A stretch of 38,836 nt of DNA from an uncultured Holophagaceae bacterium (GTDB taxonomy: Bacteria > Acidobacteriota > Holophagae > Holophagales > Holophagaceae): positions 1 through 38,836 of the forward strand of contig CAIMFT010000203.1 in NCBI GenBank assembly GCA_903840385.1, given 5' to 3'. This document shows positions 25,482 through 33,605 of the stretch, piece after piece. Below the pieces are notes generated by a model. The model made no database searches, was not told the origin of the DNA, and was given only the letters and a program-made list of their open reading frames with translations. Each line of letters opens with the position of its first letter. Position 1 is the stretch's first letter. The position numbers and the translations under genes were made by a program.

Positions 25482-26420
25482 TCAGGCCAGCTGGGCCAAG
25501 TCCTCGGGCGCCCCCAGGCTCAGGGCCTGGACCTCCAGCCCCCGCTCCTTGGCCTGGCGCTTCACCAGTCCGGCCAGCACCTTGCCGGGTCCCAGCTCGA
25601 TGAAGGTCGTCACGCCCTGGTCCAGCAGCAGGTCCAGGGTGGCCTGCCAGCGCACGGCACCCGGGATCTGGCGGACCAGGCCGTCCCGCAGGGCTTCGGG
25701 GTCGGCGACCGCCGCAGCGTCCACGTTGTTCACCAGGGGGCACCGGGGGGCCTGGAAGGCTAGGCCGGCCAGGATGGGGGCCATGTGGGCCTGGGCCGGC
25801 CCCATGAGGGGCGAGTGGAAGGGGGCGCTCACGGGCAGCTTCATGGTCTTTCGGCCCCCACGGGCCTTGACCGCCTCCAGGGCGGCGTCCACGGCCTCGG
25901 CGTGGCCGGCAATGACGATCTGGCCAGGGCCGTTGAAGTTGGCGGGCACCACCACCTTGCCCGTGGCCGCCTGGGCCTCGTCGCAGCTGGCCGCCACGTC
26001 CGCCTGGCTCATCCCCAGGATCGCCGCCATGGCCCCGACCCCAACCGGGACTGCCACCTGCATGGCCCGGCCCCGCTCCCGCACGGTGCGCACGGCGTCC
26101 TGAAAGCTCAGGGCCCCCAGGGCCACCAGGGCGCTGTACTCGCCCAGGGAGTGCCCGGCGGCGAAGTCAGGGCTCGGCAGGCGGTCGCCCAGGGCCCGCA
26201 CCACCATGATGCTGTGGGTGAGGATGGCGGGCTGGGTGTGCTCGGTGAGCTTGAGAGTCTCCTCCGGCCCCTCGGCCATGAGGGCAGAGAGGGCAAAGCC
26301 GAGGGCCGCATCGGCCTCCTGGAGCACCGCCCGGGCGGCTGGTTCAGCCTCAGCGAGGGTCACGCCCATGCCCACCGCCTGGGACCCCTGCCCCGGAAAC
26401 AGCCAAGCCACCTTGCCCAT
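25482..26420 (-). CDS. fabD: Malonyl-CoA:ACP transacylase
   Basis: This enzyme transfers malonyl from CoA to acyl carrier protein, supplying the fatty-acid elongation cycle. At 312 residues it is of normal length. Motifs are LFPGQGSQ near the N-terminus, nucleophile Ser91 in GHSLGEY, Arg118, and His202 in SAPFHSPLM. Near the end it has FIELGPGKVLAGL, the usual FabD tail. A purine-rich site (AGGGGGAT) precedes ATG 26420. It belongs to the yceD-rpmF-plsX-fabD order, but repeat C lies between plsX and fabD in a 154-base gap, so fabD may depend partly on its own promoter. A TATTTT hexamer just upstream (26454-26459) is a weak candidate. Confidence 0.95.
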   Translation of the reverse strand: MGKVAWLFPGQGSQAVGMGVTLAEAEPAARAVLQEADAALGFALSALMAEGPEETLKLTEHTQPAILTHSIMVVRALGDRLPSPDFAAGHSLGEYSALVALGALSFQDAVRTVRERGRAMQVAVPVGVGAMAAILGMSQADVAASCDEAQAATGKVVVPANFNGPGQIVIAGHAEAVDAALEAVKARGGRKTMKLPVSAPFHSPLMGPAQAHMAPILAGLAFQAPRCPLVNNVDAAAVADPEALRDGLVRQIPGAVRWQATLDLLLDQGVTTFIELGPGKVLAGLVKRQAKERGLEVQALSLGAPEDLAQLA

Positions 26421-26460
26421 GGAAATCCCCCTGGTTTAACAATCAGTACAGAAAAAATAT

Positions 26461-26541
26461 CACCGCCAAGTCGCCAAGATGCCAAGGACTGCAGGGCGGG
26501 TAAAGAGATCTTTACTTGGCGCTCTTGGCGCCTTGGCGGTG
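26461..26541. repeat. Intergenic repeat C: short form of the CGCCAAG inverted repeat
   Basis: The left arm (26461-26487) holds two CGCCAAG units and one TGCCAAG unit. The right arm (26515-26541) is identical to that of repeat B. The interior of 27 bases contains the near-palindrome GTAAAGAGATCTTTAC. It lies within the plsX-fabD gene cluster. Compared with repeat B it lacks the 131-base interior, so the two look like long and short forms of one family. Confidence 0.8.
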
Positions 26542-26574
26542 AAAAGCCCTTTCATGACCCACGGATGCGCGGGG

Positions 26575-27621
26575 TCAGTCCTGGGGCAGGAGCAGGGCGA
26601 CGCGCTCTTGGATGCGCTCGTGCAGGTTGTGCTCGGCGGCTCGCAGGGCGGCGCGGATGGCGTTGCGGACGGCTTTGGCATCGCTGCGGCCATGGCCGAT
26701 GATGCTCACACCCTTCACACCCAGCAGCGGGGCGCCACCGTACTCGGCGTAGTCCAGCTTCTTCTTGAAGTTCTTCATGGCGGGTTTGGCCAGGAGGCCA
26801 GCGAACTTGGTGAGGGCGTTCTGCATGAAGCTCTCGCGCAGGCCGCTGATGATGCCCTCCGCCAGGGCTTCGCTGGACTTGAGCACGATGTTGCCCACGA
26901 AGCCGTCGCAGGCGATCACGTCGAAGTTGCCGTTCCAGATGTCCCGGCCCTCGGCGTTGCCTTCGAAGCGGATCTCCAGCTGGCGGAGCATGGCGGTGGC
27001 GTCCTTGGTGACGTCCGTGCCCTTGCCGTCTTCCTCGCCCACGCTGAGGATGCCCACGCGGGGCCGCGCCAGGCCCAGCACAGCCTCGGCATAGACGGAG
27101 CCCATCACGGCAAACTGGGCGATGTGCACGGCCCGGCAGTCGACATTGGCGCCCACATCCAGGAGCACGGTGGGGCCGCCCTTCATGTTGGGCAGTACGC
27201 TGGCCAGGGCGGGTCGGTCCACGCCTTCCAGCTTCCCGATGACCAGGCTGGAGGCCACCATGGCGGCACCGGTGTGACCCATGGAGACCACGCCGTGGGC
27301 GCGGCCCTCCCGGACCAGCTGGGCGGCCACCCGGATGGAGCTGTCCTTCTTTTCCTTGAGGATGCAGGTGGCCTTGTCCTCCATGCCCACCGTGTGGAAG
27401 GCGTGGACGATCTCGACCCGCTCCATCAGCGCCGGTGTGAACCCATGCTTCGCCAGCTCGGGCCGCATCACCCCTTCATTGCCCACCAGGATGAGGTGGA
27501 GCCCCGGCCAGGCCGCAAGGGCCTCCCGGGCACCTTGCAGGGTGGCATGGGGGGCATTGTCGCCGCCCATGACATCCAGCGCGATGCGGTGGCCAGCCAC
27601 CGTTCCGCCCTCGGTGGTCAT
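26575..27621 (-). CDS. plsX: Phosphate acyltransferase PlsX
   Basis: PlsX converts acyl-ACP to acyl-phosphate, the acyl donor for glycerol-3-phosphate acylation in phospholipid synthesis. It has 348 residues. The signature ALDVMGGDNAPHATLQGA is near the N-terminus, with SMGHTGAAMVASSLVIGKL, LLDVGANVDC and DVIACDGFVGNIVLK in the usual order. It begins 6 bases after the rpmF stop and has no ribosome site of its own, so translation is probably coupled to rpmF. The yceD-rpmF-plsX order is conserved across many bacteria and links ribosome and membrane synthesis. Confidence 0.95.
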   Translation of the reverse strand: MTTEGGTVAGHRIALDVMGGDNAPHATLQGAREALAAWPGLHLILVGNEGVMRPELAKHGFTPALMERVEIVHAFHTVGMEDKATCILKEKKDSSIRVAAQLVREGRAHGVVSMGHTGAAMVASSLVIGKLEGVDRPALASVLPNMKGGPTVLLDVGANVDCRAVHIAQFAVMGSVYAEAVLGLARPRVGILSVGEEDGKGTDVTKDATAMLRQLEIRFEGNAEGRDIWNGNFDVIACDGFVGNIVLKSSEALAEGIISGLRESFMQNALTKFAGLLAKPAMKNFKKKLDYAEYGGAPLLGVKGVSIIGHGRSDAKAVRNAIRAALRAAEHNLHERIQERVALLLPQD

Positions 27622-27627
27622 GGGTTG

Positions 27628-27813
27628 CTAGGCGTTCGCAGCGACGCGGACGGCCAGCTTGCCGCGATAGAAGCCGCAGCTGGGGCACACGCGGTGAGGC
27701 AGCTTGGGCGTCTGGCAGTTGGGGCAGGTGCTGGCGCTCAGGACCTCGAGCGAGTCATGGGTGCGCCGACGGTCGCGGCGGGCCTTCGAATGACGACGCT
27801 TGGGATTAGGCAT
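27628..27813 (-). CDS. rpmF: 50S ribosomal protein bL32
   Basis: A 61-residue ribosomal protein with the typical basic start [17 protein letters not shown]. It has a zinc ribbon, CPNC at about 30-33 and CPSC at 43-46, so it is the zinc-binding (C+) form of bL32. GGAG seven bases before ATG 27813 is a good ribosome site. It sits between the YceD and plsX genes, as in most bacteria. Confidence 0.96.
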   Translation of the reverse strand: MPNPKRRHSKARRDRRRTHDSLEVLSASTCPNCQTPKLPHRVCPSCGFYRGKLAVRVAANA

Positions 27814-27857
27814 GGGAAGCTCCTAGGTAATGAACGCAATGTTACAGATTAAGGGGT

Positions 27858-28391
27858 TCAGGATTCCGGGTCCAGCTTGATTCCTGCCAGGGCCTTGGCG
27901 AGGGCCTGGTTGAGGGCAGAGGGGGCCTGGATGGCATCCGGGCTGCAGCTGCAGGGGCCCTTGTTCCAGTTCTTGCCACAGCTGGGACAGAGTCCCTTGC
28001 AGGCCTCGGTGCAGAGGGGGTGCATGGGGGCATGGAGCTCGAACTGCTCCCGCACCAGCTCGCCTTCGTCCAGCGAGTCTTCCGGCAGGAAGACCACGTC
28101 CAGATCCTGGCTGCCCAGGGTGTGGTAGCCGCGGCCCACGAGATCCGGGTCCTTGCTGCCGAGGAACTGACTCTCCACCATGAGGGGGCGGTCCAGGGGC
28201 GCCAGGCACCGGCTGCAGGTCCCCTGCCAGACGCCCTGCCCCTTGACCTCGAGGAACACATCCCCATTGGACGCCAGGGCGAACACGGACCAGTCCAGGT
28301 CCCGCAGGGACACGTCACCCTCGAGCGCCAGACGCTCGGTGGTGCCCTTCAGGCGGAGCCCCTCCAGGGGCAGCTTGCGGAGGTGGATCAC
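27858..28391 (-). CDS. yceD: DUF177 / YceD-family protein, 23S rRNA accumulation
   Basis: A 177-residue member of the YceD (DUF177) family, which is needed for normal 23S rRNA levels and is nearly always next to rpmF. Typical features are the start IHLRKLPLEGLRLKG, the central CSRCLAPLDRP, and the C-terminal cysteine cluster CTEACKGLCPSCGKNWN followed by CSC, which may bind zinc. The frame is open to 28529, but homology begins at a GTG (28391) that overlaps the pseudopilin stop (GTGA), implying translational coupling. It is followed by rpmF after 44 bases. Confidence 0.9.
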   Translation of the reverse strand: MIHLRKLPLEGLRLKGTTERLALEGDVSLRDLDWSVFALASNGDVFLEVKGQGVWQGTCSRCLAPLDRPLMVESQFLGSKDPDLVGRGYHTLGSQDLDVVFLPEDSLDEGELVREQFELHAPMHPLCTEACKGLCPSCGKNWNKGPCSCSPDAIQAPSALNQALAKALAGIKLDPES

Positions 28392-28879
28392 TTCTTGGTC
28401 CCGCCGTCGGCAGGGGCGCCAGCGGCACCGGGCTGCTTGGCCCCGCTCACCGGAGAGGAGCCGGTCACCTGGCTGGGGGTCCGCACAATGGGGCCCGCAT
28501 CCTCCGGGTTGTTGGGATCTCCCGCGCACTTGAGCTCGTAGTTGCCACGGTTGGACTTGCCCTCGTAGGGCTGGTTGAAGGGATCCGTGGAGGACATGCC
28601 CACCCGGATGAGGCTGCCCTTCACGAGCACCGAGTTGGCCTCGACCATCGCATCAAAGCTTCCGAAGTCAGGGTAGGAGCCGTTCTTGAGGTAGTACTGG
28701 TCCAGGCCCTCGGCGACGATCTTGAGGTCATCCTGGGCCTTCAGGTAGCGGGCCTGGGCCGAGTGCTTCCGGTACTGGGAGAACCCGAGGGTCCCCAGAA
28801 CGGCGATGATCATCATGGCCACCAGGAGTTCCAGCAGGGAGAAGCCTCGGTTCTTGCGGCGAGCGGCGGGGGTCGTCAT
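28388..28879 (-). CDS. Type II secretion GspG-like pseudopilin
   Basis: A prepilin-type protein of 163 residues from ATG 28879. The class III leader ends at NRG and the mature protein begins FSLLELLVAMMIIAVLG, with the conserved Phe1 and Glu5 and a TM helix. The C-terminal region has a GspG-like DPFNQPYEGK segment but then a flexible Gly/Ala/Pro-rich tail. It should be cleaved by a prepilin peptidase and assemble into a secretion pseudopilus or pilus; no other pilus genes are here. The start is uncertain: ATG 28879 has no ribosome site, while ATGs at 28969 and 28963 follow a strong AAGGAGG that overlaps the end of the upstream activator gene, giving a 28-30 residue longer leader. Its stop overlaps the YceD GTG. 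Confidence 0.8.
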   Translation of the reverse strand: MTTPAARRKNRGFSLLELLVAMMIIAVLGTLGFSQYRKHSAQARYLKAQDDLKIVAEGLDQYYLKNGSYPDFGSFDAMVEANSVLVKGSLIRVGMSSTDPFNQPYEGKSNRGNYELKCAGDPNNPEDAGPIVRTPSQVTGSSPVSGAKQPGAAGAPADGGTKK

Positions 28880-28968
28880 GGGTGGGGTCCAGTGGGAGGG
28901 CTCGGCTGGGTCGCATCCGAGCGTTTCAGTGTGCCAGGGATGGCCGAAAAAGCAAGCATTCATGGGCA

Positions 28969-30423
28969 TCATGCCTCCTTCGGACCATCGGTTCCCGAAG
29001 CATCATCGAGGACCGGTGGGGGGAATGAAGAAGGCCAGGGGAAGTGCTCCGGAAGGGCCTCCACGCCCCCCAGCTCAGCCAGCCAGTAGCGGTAGGCACG
29101 GAACGTCATGCCCAGGCGCTTGCCCGCCTTGGTCTTGTTGCCCCCCACCTCGTCCAGGGCCCGGCGCAGGAAGTAGCCTTTGAGGGCCTGGCTCCAGGCC
29201 TCCAGGTCGAAGCCCTCCGGGGGGATCGCCAGGGGCGCCGGCAGGGAGCCGGGGTCCGGCTCCGGGGCGGGGCCCACCCCCTCTGGCAGCAGATCCCGGG
29301 TGATGGGACCGCCCGGGTTGAGGGCCACACAGCGCTCCATCAGGTTCTCGAGCTCCCGCACATTCCCAGGGAACCGATGCCCCAGGAGCTGGGCCATGGC
29401 CTCCGGGTGCAGCTGCATGGGGGGGCGGACCAGCTTCCGGCAGGCCCGACGGATGAAGTGCTCCGCCAGCACCGGCAGGTCCTCGGGACGGTCCCGCAGA
29501 GGGGGCATCTCGATCTGGAGGATGTTCACCCGGTAGAAGAGGTCCTCCCGGAAGGCCCCGGAGAGGGTGCGGGCCTGGAGGTCCCGGTTGGTGGCAGCGA
29601 TGAGGCGCACGTCCACGGCCCGCTCCTCGGTGGCCCCCACCCGGCGGACCTTGCGCTCCTGGAGCACCCGGAGCAGCTTGACCTGGAGGGACAGGGGCAG
29701 CTCCCCGATCTCGTCCAGGAACAGGATGCCCCCGCCGGCCTCCTCGAAGAGGCCCCGCTTCATGGTGTTGGCCCCGGTGAAGGCCCCCTTCTCGTAGCCG
29801 AAGAGCTCGCTCTCCAGCAGGGCCTCGGGCAGGGCCCCGCAGTTCACGGCCACAAAGGGGCCCCGAGTCCGGTCCGAGTAGCGGTGGATGAGGCGGGCCA
29901 CCACCTCCTTGCCGGTGCCGCTCTCCCCGGTGAGCAGCACGGTGGTGTCGGCCCGGGAGACCTTCCCGATGAGGGCATTGATCTTCCGCATCATGACGCC
30001 CACGCCCACCAGCTCCCCCAGGTCCTGGGGCGGCGGGGCCTCGGGCACCGCTGCGGCCAGCAGGCCCTGGAGGGTGGCGATGAGGTCCTCGTGGCGGAAA
30101 GGCTTGGTGATGAAGTCCACCGCTCCCTGGTTGAGGGCCTCCACAGTGGTCTCGGTGGTGGCATAGGCCGTCATGATCACCACCGGCGTGGTCAGGCCCT
30201 GCTCCTTCATCCAGGTGAGCAGCTCGATGCCGGAGCCATCCTTGAGCTTGAGGTCCGACAGCACCCCATCGAAGGTGGTCTCCTTCAAGGCCCGCTGCGC
30301 CTCCGCCAGACCGGCGGTGGCCTCGCACAGGAAGTCCGCACCCTCCAGCGCCAGGGTCAGCACCTCCCTGAGGCCAGGCTCATCCTCCACCAGCAGGATC
30401 CGTTGGGTCGAAGCAAGGGACAT
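28969..30423 (-). CDS. Sigma-54-dependent response regulator, PilR/NtrC type
   Basis: A 484-residue activator. The receiver (about 8-120) has phosphoacceptor Asp57 (LSDLKLK). The AAA+ domain has Walker A GESGTGKE (166-173), the sigma-54-contacting GAFTGA (213-218), Walker B ILFLDEIG and the arginine-finger region [10 protein letters not shown]. The C-terminus carries a Fis-type helix-turn-helix ([22 protein letters not shown]). The domain make-up and the adjacent pseudopilin fit PilR, but no cognate sensor kinase is in the window, so the pathway is inference. An unconserved, Pro-rich tail of about 25 residues ends the protein, and its last codons contain the ribosome site for the next gene. 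Confidence 0.9.
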   Translation of the reverse strand: MSLASTQRILLVEDEPGLREVLTLALEGADFLCEATAGLAEAQRALKETTFDGVLSDLKLKDGSGIELLTWMKEQGLTTPVVIMTAYATTETTVEALNQGAVDFITKPFRHEDLIATLQGLLAAAVPEAPPPQDLGELVGVGVMMRKINALIGKVSRADTTVLLTGESGTGKEVVARLIHRYSDRTRGPFVAVNCGALPEALLESELFGYEKGAFTGANTMKRGLFEEAGGGILFLDEIGELPLSLQVKLLRVLQERKVRRVGATEERAVDVRLIAATNRDLQARTLSGAFREDLFYRVNILQIEMPPLRDRPEDLPVLAEHFIRRACRKLVRPPMQLHPEAMAQLLGHRFPGNVRELENLMERCVALNPGGPITRDLLPEGVGPAPEPDPGSLPAPLAIPPEGFDLEAWSQALKGYFLRRALDEVGGNKTKAGKRLGMTFRAYRYWLAELGGVEALPEHFPWPSSFPPPVLDDASGTDGPKEA

Positions 30424-30452
30424 GGCAACCTGTGGAAGAGTTGGCCCGGGAT

Positions 30453-30481
30453 GTGACGGCAGGGGTCAGTCATCCTATCCT
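30453..30481 (+). promoter_or_regulatory. Possible promoter of the envelope glycosyltransferase operon
   Basis: TATCCT (30476-30481) lies 26 bases before the GTG start at 30502. GTGACG (30453-30458) is at 17-base spacing and matches TTGACA at four of six positions. The same hexamer, TATCCT, lies 27 bases before the hldD start. Confidence 0.4.
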
Positions 30482-30501
30482 GGACCCATTCCAGGAGTCC
30501 C

Positions 30502-31605
30502 GTGAAGCATGTTGTGTTTGCCCACCGAAAGCTGTCCTTCGGGGGCGGAGAGCGGGTGCTCATCGAGCAGGTGGCAGCCCTGGCCGATCAGCCGGTCAAG
30601 GTGACCGTGCTCTTCCGCAAGGAGCCCGGCAAGCGGGACATCGAGCCGGAGCTGCGGGAGCGGAACCCGAACGTGGTCGAGGTGCTGCACCTCCCGGGGG
30701 CCTGGGGCGCCTTCCGCTGGCTCCGCCAGACCCGCCCGGACCTGCTGGTGGTCTGCAACCACAAGGGGGTCCAGCGGGCCCTGCCCTGGCTGGCCCGCCT
30801 GGGGGTCCGCCTGCCCACTGCGGTCACCCTCCACGAGCACTACGAGCGCCACCTGCGCAAGTACCGGGGCATCGCCAGCCTGGTGGACCGCTGGCTCTGC
30901 ACCTACGACTTCACCGCCGCCGTGCGGGAGCACCTGGGCCCCGCCCCCTGTGCCCTCATCCACCCCCTCTACCCGCGCCCCGAGGCCCAGGCCGTCACCG
31001 CCGAGGAGCGCTGCGCCGCCCGGCGCCAGCTGGGCCTGCCCGAGGCCGGCACCGTGGTGGGCTACGTGGGCCAGATCGACGCCCGCAAGGACCCCGCCGG
31101 GGTGGTCCGCTTCGCCGAGGCCCTGGGCGACGTGAGCCTGCTGTTCGCCGGCCGGGAGCAGCCCGAGACCACCGCCGCCCTCGGTGCCCGCCTGGCCAAC
31201 TCCCCCCTGCGGGACCGCACCCTGCGCCTGGGGCCCCAGGCCGACCTCGGCCCCGCCTTCGCGGCCCTGGACCTCTACGCCATGACCAGCCGCAACGAGG
31301 GCTTCTTCCCCATCGCCCTCATTGAGGCCCTGGAGCGGGGCGTGCCGGTGCTGGCCCCCACCGTGGGTGGCATCGGCACTGTCATGCGGGATGGCGAGGG
31401 CGGCTTCCTCATCCCCAAGCCCGACGACCGCAAGGGCATCCCCGAGAGCCTGCTGGTGGCTGCTGCCGCCCGCCTCGCCCCCCTGCTGGCCGATCCCGAA
31501 GCCTGGGCGGACCAGCGCCGAAAAGCCCACGCCTTCGGGCTCGGCCTTACCCGGGGCTACGATGCGGCGGCCCGCTTCCGGGAGGCGGTGGCCCCATGGC
31601 TGTGA
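30502..31605 (+). CDS. GT4-family glycosyltransferase (LPS core type)
   Basis: A GT-B fold glycosyltransferase of 367 residues, starting at GTG 30502. The N-domain has the acceptor-side loop GGGERVL (14-20). The C-domain has GYVGQIDARKDPAGVVRF and the nucleotide-sugar site SRNEGFFPIALIEAL. Family members usually have two glutamates as E-x7-E; here Glu266 and Glu275 are separated by eight residues, a one-residue insertion. It overlaps the downstream GT9 heptosyltransferase by 10 bases, so both probably act in lipopolysaccharide core synthesis at the cytoplasmic face of the inner membrane. The sugar donor is not predictable. Confidence 0.88.
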   Translation: MKHVVFAHRKLSFGGGERVLIEQVAALADQPVKVTVLFRKEPGKRDIEPELRERNPNVVEVLHLPGAWGAFRWLRQTRPDLLVVCNHKGVQRALPWLARLGVRLPTAVTLHEHYERHLRKYRGIASLVDRWLCTYDFTAAVREHLGPAPCALIHPLYPRPEAQAVTAEERCAARRQLGLPEAGTVVGYVGQIDARKDPAGVVRFAEALGDVSLLFAGREQPETTAALGARLANSPLRDRTLRLGPQADLGPAFAALDLYAMTSRNEGFFPIALIEALERGVPVLAPTVGGIGTVMRDGEGGFLIPKPDDRKGIPESLLVAAAARLAPLLADPEAWADQRRKAHAFGLGLTRGYDAAARFREAVAPWL

Positions 31606-32561
31606 TCCCCGAGCAGGCCACCTGGCTCCGCCTGCCCCGCTTCGTGGGCGACGCCGCCATGCAGCTGCCGGTGCTGCGCCTCCTCCGGCAGATCGGTGTC
31701 GGGCCCCTGGTGGTCTGGGGACCGAAGGGCGCCGTGAGCCTGCTGGAGAACACCTGGTTCTGCGACGCGGCCCTGGCGGACCAGGGCAAGCCGAGCCCCC
31801 TGGCCATGGCCCGCACCCTCCGGGAGCACCGGGCCGCCCGCAGCATCCACTTTCCCAAGTCCCTGCGCCCCGCCCTGGCGGCCTGGCTGGCCCGGGTCCC
31901 GGAGCGCATCGGGGTGGACGAGAGCCTGGCGGGACCCTTCAACACCCACAGCGGCCCCTTCTGGGACGCCGAAGGGCCTTTTCTCCTGCGCTACCACGCT
32001 GTGCTGCAGCGCCGCTGGCCGGACCTGCCGCCCATGCCCTTTGCGGACTTCGATCCCGGCGTGACCGTGGACCGGCCGGCAGCGCCCTACCTCTGTCTCA
32101 TGCCCGGCTCCACCTGGCCCTCCAAGGCCTGGCCCATCGCCCACTACCGCACCCTCCTCCTGCGGGCCAGGACGGAGGGGTTCCAGGTCGCCGTGCTGGG
32201 CTCCCCGGACGAGGCCGCCACCTGTGCAGCGGTGGCCGGAGCCGAGGGCATCGACCTCTGTGGCCGGACCACCCTCAAGGAGGCCGCGGCCTGGCTACGA
32301 GGAGCGGCGGCGGTGCTGGGCAACGACTCCGGCCTCAGCCACCTGGCCGCCGCCTGCGGGGCACCGGTCCTGGCGCTCTACGGAGCCACAGATCCCGGCG
32401 GGTCGACGCCCTGGGGCCCCTGCAGCCGGGGCCTCCGGGAGGAGGGCCTCCCCTGCGCCCCCTGCTTCAAGCCCGCCTGCACCGTCCCGGGCCACCCCTG
32501 CCTGGAGGGCATCCAGCCTGTTCAGGTCTGGGATGCCCTGCAACCCATGATCCGGGGCTAG
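31596..32561 (+). CDS. GT9 ADP-heptose:LPS heptosyltransferase
   Basis: A 321-residue GT9 enzyme of the WaaC/WaaF/WaaQ group that adds L-glycero-D-manno-heptose to the lipopolysaccharide inner core. Signature segments are LRLPRFVGDAAMQLPVLR at the N-terminus, PGSTWPSKAWP, LGNDSGLSHLAAACG with VLALYGATDP, and the terminal Cys/His pattern CAPCFKPACTVPGHPCL. It overlaps the preceding GT4 gene by 10 bases. hldD, encoding the epimerase that makes ADP-L-glycero-heptose, lies 2 kb downstream, supporting a heptose substrate. WaaF is the closest named match, but I do not assign which heptose it adds. Confidence 0.88.
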   Translation: MAVIPEQATWLRLPRFVGDAAMQLPVLRLLRQIGVGPLVVWGPKGAVSLLENTWFCDAALADQGKPSPLAMARTLREHRAARSIHFPKSLRPALAAWLARVPERIGVDESLAGPFNTHSGPFWDAEGPFLLRYHAVLQRRWPDLPPMPFADFDPGVTVDRPAAPYLCLMPGSTWPSKAWPIAHYRTLLLRARTEGFQVAVLGSPDEAATCAAVAGAEGIDLCGRTTLKEAAAWLRGAAAVLGNDSGLSHLAAACGAPVLALYGATDPGGSTPWGPCSRGLREEGLPCAPCFKPACTVPGHPCLEGIQPVQVWDALQPMIRG

Positions 32562-32564
32562 AAT
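32559..32564 (+). promoter_or_regulatory. Possible -10 element of the DUF1573 gene
   Basis: TAGAAT overlaps the stop codon of the heptosyltransferase gene and starts 28 bases before ATG 32587. No -35 is evident. It is supported mainly by the repeated spacing seen at other starts in this window. Confidence 0.3.
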
Positions 32565-32586
32565 CAGCCATCACTGTGAGGTCCGC

Positions 32587-33549
32587 ATGTTTCGCCGAAT
32601 GATCCTCGCCTTTGCCACCGCCGCCCTCATGGCCCAGGCGCCCGCCATCCGCTTCGACAAGACCCACCATGACTTCGGTCGGATCACCCCGGACCGGAAG
32701 ATGGCTGCCAAGTACCGGGTGACCAACACCGGCAACGCCTTCCTCAACATCACCCAGGTGCGGCCCAGCTGCGGGTGCACCTACACCGTGCTGGGCAAGT
32801 GGTCCCTGGCCCCGGGCGAGTCCACGGACATCGAAGCCCAGTTCGACCCCAAGGGCATGCGGGGCGGTGTGCGCAAGTCCATCGAGGTGCTCTGCGACGA
32901 CCCCAAGACCCCGGCCATCCACCTCACCCTGGAGGCCGAGGTGGTGCAGGAGATCATGCCCTCCGTGGACTCCGTGTACTTCTTCCAGGTGCCCCGCTCC
33001 ACCACCTCCCGGAGCATGGTCCGCTACGCCAGCGGCAACGGCGAGCCGGTGCAGATCGTGGATGTGAAGGCCCCGGGCGCCCCCTTCCTGACCTTCACCA
33101 CCCGCCAGGAGGGCAAGGACGTGGTGCTGGAGGTGGGCTTCGAGGGCCGCAAGGTCCCGGCCGGCAGCTACCGGGGTGTGGAGCAGGCCACGGTGCGCTT
33201 CACCAACGGCCGCCTCACCCAGCTGCCCCTGAACATCCAGTGGGACCTGAAGCCCGCCATCGTCAGCACCCCCCTGGAGCTGGTCTTCCAGGACACGGCG
33301 GGCAAGGAGCTGCGCCAGAAGGTCACCCTGAAGCATGCGGAGGGCCGCCCCTTCCGGATCACCAGCGCCTCCTGCTCCCTCCCCGGCCTGCGGGTGGAGG
33401 GACTCAACCAGAAGGCCGCCAGCCAGGAGCTGACCGTGGTGCTGCCGGCTTCCGTGAAGACCGGGCGCTACAGCGAGGTCCTGGCCCTGGTGAGCGATGA
33501 CCCGGATCAGCCGGAGCTGTCCCTGCGGGTGCTGGTCCTTCTGAAATAG
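32587..33549 (+). CDS. Secreted DUF1573 protein with Ig-like fold
   Basis: A 320-residue exported protein of unknown function. It has a signal peptide (about 1-18). A DUF1573 domain follows, with the family hallmarks YRVTNTGNAFLNITQV, the CGCT motif at 62-65 and APGES at about 75-79. The remaining 200 residues continue as beta-sandwich repeats with hydrophobic alternation and a second cysteine region (SASCSLPGL). DUF1573 proteins resemble ASPM/SPD-2/Hydin Ig-like domains and are thought to act in the envelope. It lies 25 bases after the heptosyltransferase and before a drug/metabolite transporter. A specific role in envelope assembly is only suggested by context. Confidence 0.8.
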   Translation: MFRRMILAFATAALMAQAPAIRFDKTHHDFGRITPDRKMAAKYRVTNTGNAFLNITQVRPSCGCTYTVLGKWSLAPGESTDIEAQFDPKGMRGGVRKSIEVLCDDPKTPAIHLTLEAEVVQEIMPSVDSVYFFQVPRSTTSRSMVRYASGNGEPVQIVDVKAPGAPFLTFTTRQEGKDVVLEVGFEGRKVPAGSYRGVEQATVRFTNGRLTQLPLNIQWDLKPAIVSTPLELVFQDTAGKELRQKVTLKHAEGRPFRITSASCSLPGLRVEGLNQKAASQELTVVLPASVKTGRYSEVLALVSDDPDQPELSLRVLVLLK

Positions 33550-33605
33550 GCGCTGGCGCCAGGATTCCCTTCGGCCCCAGGTGCCTCCGGCGATAGCCTG
33601 GAAGG

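Noticed and set aside
26454..26485. Promoter for fabD formed by TTGGCA in repeat C and TATTTT
   Set aside because: Spacing is 20 bases and the -35 match is partial; too weak to list as a feature.
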